64,000 bases of DNA from Novosphingobium sp. FSW06-99 (lineage in GTDB: Bacteria > Pseudomonadota > Alphaproteobacteria > Sphingomonadales > Sphingomonadaceae): contig NZ_KQ954254.1 of the NCBI RefSeq assembly GCF_001519065.1, positions 324,730-388,729 on the forward strand. The letters run 5' to 3'. This document shows, in pieces, positions 60,416 through 64,000 of this stretch. The notes under the pieces were generated by a model. It saw nothing but the letters and a program-made list of their open reading frames with translations. It was not told the origin of the DNA and searched no databases. The stretch's first letter is position 1, and every line of letters begins with the position of its first letter. The translations under genes were made by a program, and so were the position numbers.

Positions 60416-60925
60416 ATGGGCGAAGACAGACTGCCTGATTCCAAAAAACATACTATAGTATGCAATGAAGCCGAAACGCACAGAACGCCAGATGCGCGAG
60501 CCGATGCTTACCTTGCCCTGATCAATCACCATGTCGAGAAAGACCCTCGGCCGCATTGCGAAATTGCCGAGCTGCTGGGCGTCAGTCGGCGACAACTCGG
60601 GCGTATGCTTGGCGGTCAACGGCCGTTGCGACTTGCCGAACTGAAGGCCCTGACCGAGATGTTCGAGATAGATCATGCCCGCGCCACGATTGCCATCGAG
60701 GTGATGGGCGATTGGGAAAGCTATGACGACCCCGCCCTCAGCCTCGTCATCCGCCTGCTAAAACCCGTCGTGCTGAAACTTGGCGAGCGGGCCGATTTCC
60801 CGGTCGAGCCATTGACCAACCCGGCGCAGGACACGCTATCGGACTGGCTCGCGAACACGATCATCGCCAATGAAGAACAGATCCGCAATCGACGCGATGG
60901 CTTCATCAAGCTGCCGGAAATCTAG
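60416..60925 (+). CDS. Helix-turn-helix regulator-like protein
   Basis: A 169-residue protein with an Xre-like HTH in the middle (CEIAELLGVSRRQLGRML then GQRPLRLAELKALTEMF) and a helical C-terminal part (LVIRLLKPVVLKLGERADF). GAGGCGAGGGG precedes the ATG at 60416. It follows the regulator-like gene by 91 bases on the same strand. It may control transfer genes or react to host signals; no known family is assigned. Confidence 0.7.
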   Translation: MGEDRLPDSKKHTIVCNEAETHRTPDARADAYLALINHHVEKDPRPHCEIAELLGVSRRQLGRMLGGQRPLRLAELKALTEMFEIDHARATIAIEVMGDWESYDDPALSLVIRLLKPVVLKLGERADFPVEPLTNPAQDTLSDWLANTIIANEEQIRNRRDGFIKLPEI

Positions 60926-60968
60926 CCATCCGCCTAACCGCGACCACTTTGCGAACATGGATCCGTCA

Positions 60969-61793
60969 TCATGGCCGGATGTTCAAGAGGTTGCGATCGC
61001 CGCCCTCGAGCCGACGCCTGAACTGGTCGCGCATGGTCATAAGAATGGACGAGACGTAATTTACGGTCTCCCGAATGTGAGGTACCTGGCGAGCAGCACG
61101 CACCCGGGCTTCGCCGGCGTTGTAAGCGGCAAGTGCCAGATCATATCGGCCGAATTCATTGAGGAGCGCCCGCAGATAACGAGCGCCGCCGCGCATATTC
61201 TCGATGGGATTCCACACGTTGCGCACGCCTAATATGTGCGCACTCGATGGCATCAATTGCGCCATTCCTGCTGCGCCTTTTGAGCTTGCCGCCACAGGAT
61301 TGTAGCCGCTCTCCTGAATGATGAGGGCGTCGAACAATGCCACGGGAAGGCCCGCTTCGCATGATACCGAAGCCATGGCGGAATACCACGTCGCCCGGCG
61401 GCGTTCTGCCGCCATTGAAAGGGCAGGGTTGGGCATGTATTCCTCATTCGGGCAGCCGTCGGACCACGCCGGTGCAGCCAAGGGCATGGCGTATGCCTGC
61501 ACCGCCAGATTGCGTTGGCGCGGCCGAACCGTGTCGGGCAAAAAGTTTGACGATGGCTCGGACGCAGGAACCGGTTGTTGGGCCGATTCTTCGCCCATCG
61601 CCACGAATTCTGTGGTCAGATCATGGTCACCACGGACGCGTATGTCCGGTGCTTCATCTGATTGAGGCGGCGTGCCAAGCACAAAGCTCGATCGCTTTAG
61701 CTGGCCAAAGTCCTGATATTCGACTCCGCGCGCATCGCTCATAATCGGCCAGGCTGCAGCAGCAGCCGCAAATCCTAAAATCAGAGTTTTCAC
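60969..61793 (-). CDS. VirB1-like lytic transglycosylase
   Basis: A 274-residue exported protein (signal TLILGFAAAAAAWPIMSDA) whose C-terminal SLT domain carries the catalytic Glu in LIIQESGYNPVAASSKGAAG, then MAQLMPSSAHILGV, and ALAAYNAGEARVRA. It opens peptidoglycan for the conjugation channel. A 100-residue Pro/Ser-rich linker separates signal and domain. It lies outside the main tra operon. Confidence 0.93.
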   Translation of the reverse strand: MKTLILGFAAAAAAWPIMSDARGVEYQDFGQLKRSSFVLGTPPQSDEAPDIRVRGDHDLTTEFVAMGEESAQQPVPASEPSSNFLPDTVRPRQRNLAVQAYAMPLAAPAWSDGCPNEEYMPNPALSMAAERRRATWYSAMASVSCEAGLPVALFDALIIQESGYNPVAASSKGAAGMAQLMPSSAHILGVRNVWNPIENMRGGARYLRALLNEFGRYDLALAAYNAGEARVRAARQVPHIRETVNYVSSILMTMRDQFRRRLEGGDRNLLNIRP

Positions 61794-61951
61794 GTCGTCA
61801 GTCCCGTTCTTGCGACCGGGCCTGGCTCAGTTATCGCGCAGCCACTGTTCTCCAGATTTCCAGGCTGCACAAGGGCTGGTGTTTTGGCGGGTAATAGGCG
61901 CGACTGATCAACGGGAGCCAGCTGGGCTGTTAAGGCGAGCTGTGAGCCGAC

Positions 61952-62683
61952 CTAAGCCGCCAGTACCCATTCTGCCGAAGCCAATCCCTGCGGATCGATA
62001 ATCAGCCCGGGTCCAGAAAACGAGTAAAGCGACCGGATGCACTTACCGTCCCATACGAAGCGGAAGTGATCGCCCTGGACCGCGCGTGCCAGTGCCCCCG
62101 CGTTGAGAATAGCGAAGCACTTCGCGCTCGGTCGCTCTGGGGGATTGTATAAAAGCCCGTCAATCGGTGTCGTTATATCTGCAATACGGCGGCCGACGGC
62201 AATACGCGCGTCGCGATCCAGATTGGGATCGAGATGTCGAAGGTCCGCGAACCGACCCGTGACCTTTCTGCTGAGAACACGCATATCGAGGTTGGTTCTG
62301 GCCTCGTCTGTACGGGAGAGGAAGGTTTCGCGCTTGCGTACGGAAATAGCGAGCGCGGTCTGCAGATCGTCTGCCAGTTCCAGAACCGCGGACTCTGGGC
62401 CGAAATAGCGGCTTCCCTCCGGATTCCGATAGGTGAACGGCGCGTGATTCCAGTTCTGGTATCGGGGCGCCGTCACATCGACGGCTTCGGTCTGCAAGGC
62501 GCGCTGACGATCGCGGAGGCGCGGGTTTGTGATTGTTTCGATCCGGGCGACGGCCGCGCCCTCGTCGTCGTTTGCGATCCGCTCGAAGAGGTCTATCGGC
62601 GGGAAACGGGAGGGAATGAGAGTATAACAGGTGTCGTCAATGTCGACGATCTCGATATCATCCGCCTCGCTGAGCATCGACAT
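61952..62683 (-). CDS. RES-domain toxin of an Xre-RES module
   Basis: A 243-residue protein with the RES-family pattern: an early Arg in PSRFPPIDLFERIAND, then RYQNWNHAPFTYRNPEGSRY and AVLELADDLQTALAISV. RES toxins degrade or ADP-ribosylate NAD+-linked targets and deplete NAD. It overlaps the upstream antitoxin gene by 26 bases on the same strand, the usual order (antitoxin first). It is slightly longer than typical RES toxins. Confidence 0.82.
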   Translation of the reverse strand: MSMLSEADDIEIVDIDDTCYTLIPSRFPPIDLFERIANDDEGAAVARIETITNPRLRDRQRALQTEAVDVTAPRYQNWNHAPFTYRNPEGSRYFGPESAVLELADDLQTALAISVRKRETFLSRTDEARTNLDMRVLSRKVTGRFADLRHLDPNLDRDARIAVGRRIADITTPIDGLLYNPPERPSAKCFAILNAGALARAVQGDHFRFVWDGKCIRSLYSFSGPGLIIDPQGLASAEWVLAA

Positions 62684-63050
62684 ACTCCCGAACCTTGAAG
62701 AGATCGACTACCTGACCGCCCATCATCACGTCCAGTGCCGACCGTTCGCCAAAGTAACGATTTGGTCGTTTAATCCACGAGTTCGCGCTTTCCGGGTTGG
62801 GAAGAAGGATCTCGAGCGCCTTATAGATGCCGAATATGTAAGAAAGGCGTTCCAAGGTATCTCTCGGCGCGGATGACACCTCCTTTTTCCATTTGAAGAA
62901 CGTCGATCGTCCTGGGGATCCCAGCAGACGGATCTGCTCGTCGGTGTTCAAACCCCACGCATCCGCTAGCCTGAAGAAGACGTCGAACGCGGTTTGAATC
63001 GGCATCGGCCCCTCGCCGTCTTCGACGAGTGGCTCACGGTTGGCCATCAT
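62658..63050 (-). CDS. Xre/MbcA/ParS-type antitoxin
   Basis: A 130-residue protein: N-terminal HTH-like part (EQIRLLGSPGRSTFFKWKKE) and the C-terminal DUF2384-type end (SANSWIKRPNRYFGERSALD with MMGGQVVDLFKVREYVD). This is the standard partner of RES toxins. ATGATG at 63050/63047 follows a GGAG. Upstream palindromes at 63092-63111 probably act as its operator. Confidence 0.9.
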   Translation of the reverse strand: MMANREPLVEDGEGPMPIQTAFDVFFRLADAWGLNTDEQIRLLGSPGRSTFFKWKKEVSSAPRDTLERLSYIFGIYKALEILLPNPESANSWIKRPNRYFGERSALDVMMGGQVVDLFKVREYVDAQRGG

Positions 63051-63091
63051 TGGTCTCCTAGTCCAGAATCAACCTTGATTGACGCTATTGG

Positions 63092-63111
63092 TCCATATAT
63101 GGATGATCCAT
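63092..63111. promoter_or_regulatory. Overlapping palindromes in the antitoxin-multiubiquitin divergent region
   Basis: TCCATATATGGA (63092-63103) is a perfect palindrome, and ATGGAT-G-ATCCAT (63099-63111) is a second one that overlaps it, giving three TCCAT/ATGGA half-sites. A plus-strand promoter TTGATT (63075-63080), 17-base spacer, TATGGA (63098-63103) would be covered by a bound repressor. The site lies 42-61 bases upstream of the antitoxin start and 81-100 bases upstream of the multiubiquitin start. Confidence 0.6.
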
Positions 63112-63191
63112 ATCGAGACTCATTCCTCTTCCTAGTCCCCGAATCGAGGGCGCGCAAGAGTCGGCGGGTCGGGCATGAGGAGTGAATTACG

Positions 63192-63875
63192 ATGGCGAAA
63201 AACAGTAAGTTCGAATTCGAAGTCGAGGGGGTGGACTACCTGACTGGCGATCCAAAGGTGAAAGGGCGCGATATTCGCACGATGTCGGACCATAATCCGG
63301 CGGCGAAGTACCGTCTGATCGAAGTGATGGACCGCTACACGACCTCGGTCGGCCTTGAAGATCCGATTGAGTTCGTGGAGGGTGAGAAGCGGATCTTCCG
63401 CATCGCCGAAGGCGATCGAGATTTCGATTTCACTGTCGAAGATCTCGGCTGGGAATGGTGTAGCGGCTCGATCAACGAGGCGGATGTCCGCAAGTATGGT
63501 CGTATTGCCGACGATCGCGAACTGTTCATCGAGGGCCCCGTCGAACGCGTGGTACCGCGCGGTGGAACCGTCGACCTGACCGGTGACGACGTCGAGCGCA
63601 TCTATTCGCGCCCGGCGGCGAAGCCGACCCATATCGAGGTGACCTTCATCATCAACGGCGAAGGTCATGCAGTGAAGGCGATGCCCGATGATCGCCTTGT
63701 CGACGTCCTTAACGAAGCGTTAAAGGAGACCGAGAACACGGGCCGTCCGGTGACGGACTGGATCGTGACGACTCAGCCGGGCGCAGTGCTCGACGTCGAG
63801 AAAACCCTCACCGAGCTTGGGATCGTCGACGGAACGTTGCTAGTTGCCAGCCTCAAGACGGGAGAGGCGGGTTGA
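63192..63875 (+). CDS. Multiubiquitin-domain protein (bacterial ubiquitin-like)
   Basis: A 227-residue protein built of repeated ubiquitin-like folds: KFEFEVEGVDYLTGDPKVKG at the start, a second unit beginning RIFRIAEGDRDFDFTVEDLG at about 67, and a third from about 146 (HIEVTFIINGEGHAVKAM then LGIVDGTLLVASLKTG). The first two fit the multiubiquitin family; the third looks like DUF2604-type. The C-terminus is EAG, not a free Gly-Gly. Such proteins sit in operons with E1, E2 and JAB-like proteins in bacteria. It overlaps the next gene (TTGA). Confidence 0.85.
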   Translation: MAKNSKFEFEVEGVDYLTGDPKVKGRDIRTMSDHNPAAKYRLIEVMDRYTTSVGLEDPIEFVEGEKRIFRIAEGDRDFDFTVEDLGWEWCSGSINEADVRKYGRIADDRELFIEGPVERVVPRGGTVDLTGDDVERIYSRPAAKPTHIEVTFIINGEGHAVKAMPDDRLVDVLNEALKETENTGRPVTDWIVTTQPGAVLDVEKTLTELGIVDGTLLVASLKTGEAG

Positions 63876-64000
63876 CCCAAGTCGCCGATCCGGCGGTGAG
63901 CCGTCGCAAGTTCGATGCTGAGGTCGGTAATCTCCGCGCCAACCAGGCCATGATGATCGACCGCGGCATCTGGATCATGAACGCTACCTTCCCATACGTG
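63872..64000 (+). CDS. Start of next gene in multiubiquitin operon (partial)
   Basis: The first 43 codons from TTG at 63872, overlapping the multiubiquitin stop (TTGA). The sequence (SRRKFDAEVGNLRANQAMM then DRGIWIMNATFPYV) is open to the window end. Position and the opening residues fit an E2-like or E1/E2 fusion protein of bacterial ubiquitin-like operons, but too little is visible to be sure. GGGAGAGGCGGG upstream provides a ribosome site. Confidence 0.6.
   Translation, partial: MTQVADPAVSRRKFDAEVGNLRANQAMMIDRGIWIMNATFPYV

Noticed and set aside
1..64000. tRNA or rRNA genes and insertion sequences with terminal repeats
   Set aside because: I saw no tRNA-like cloverleaf, rRNA sequence, DDE transposase gene or IS ends; a tRNAscan and ISfinder run would be needed to exclude them fully.

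Overview
The window is GC-rich DNA with alphaproteobacterial character. Gene content (F-type conjugation genes, DUF736 pairs, DUF3768, DUF2493, Toprim/DUF7146-like protein, arsH) best fits a Sphingomonadales-type conjugative plasmid or integrative conjugative element. No replication initiator, partition ATPase or element integrase is visible, so plasmid versus ICE cannot be decided here.

Layout. (1) 1-6.0 kb: arsH, then a minus-strand operon of three overlapping tyrosine recombinase genes plus a small TnpC-like gene. This is a Tn554-like mobile module, and it appears to have cut into an ardC-type antirestriction gene of which only the 3' end (HExxH region) survives at 6056-6382. (2) 6.4-18 kb: element housekeeping and accessory genes, mostly small conserved proteins of unknown function, with a VapBC pair, a Toprim primase-like protein, two DUF736 proteins, an Xre regulator, a short single-strand DNA-binding protein and a DUF2493 protein, punctuated by strong hairpins and two good terminators. 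(3) 17.9-24.1 kb: a candidate origin of transfer with repeated palindromes, a small ribbon-helix-helix-like protein, the coupling protein TraD and a MobF relaxase TraI, in the same order as oriT-trwA-trwB-trwC. An M16-peptidase-like exported protein follows. (4) 25.9-38.3 kb: a cargo island that resembles no conjugation gene. A coupled plus-strand operon encodes ParB-like, PD-(D/E)xK nuclease-like, SNF2 helicase, second ParB-like, DGQHR (DndB-like), radical SAM and GHKL/Hsp90-like proteins. It converges on a minus-strand pair (PIN-like DUF4935 protein and a second GHKL ATPase) and an HTH/GIY-YIG fusion. (5) 38.7-59.6 kb: a nearly complete, translationally coupled F-type (MPF-F) transfer operon on the minus strand, from traA pilin to traG. 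(6) 59.9-64 kb: two likely regulators, a VirB1-like lytic transglycosylase, an Xre-RES toxin-antitoxin pair, and the start of a bacterial ubiquitin-like operon (multiubiquitin gene plus the first 43 codons of its neighbour).

The genes read as a mobile element that carries its own transfer machine and has gathered cargo: arsenic resistance, toxin-antitoxin modules, a probable new DNA-modification/defence island and a ubiquitin-like system. The 25.9-38.3 kb island is the best candidate for an undescribed system. All assignments come from reading motifs by eye; no database search was possible.
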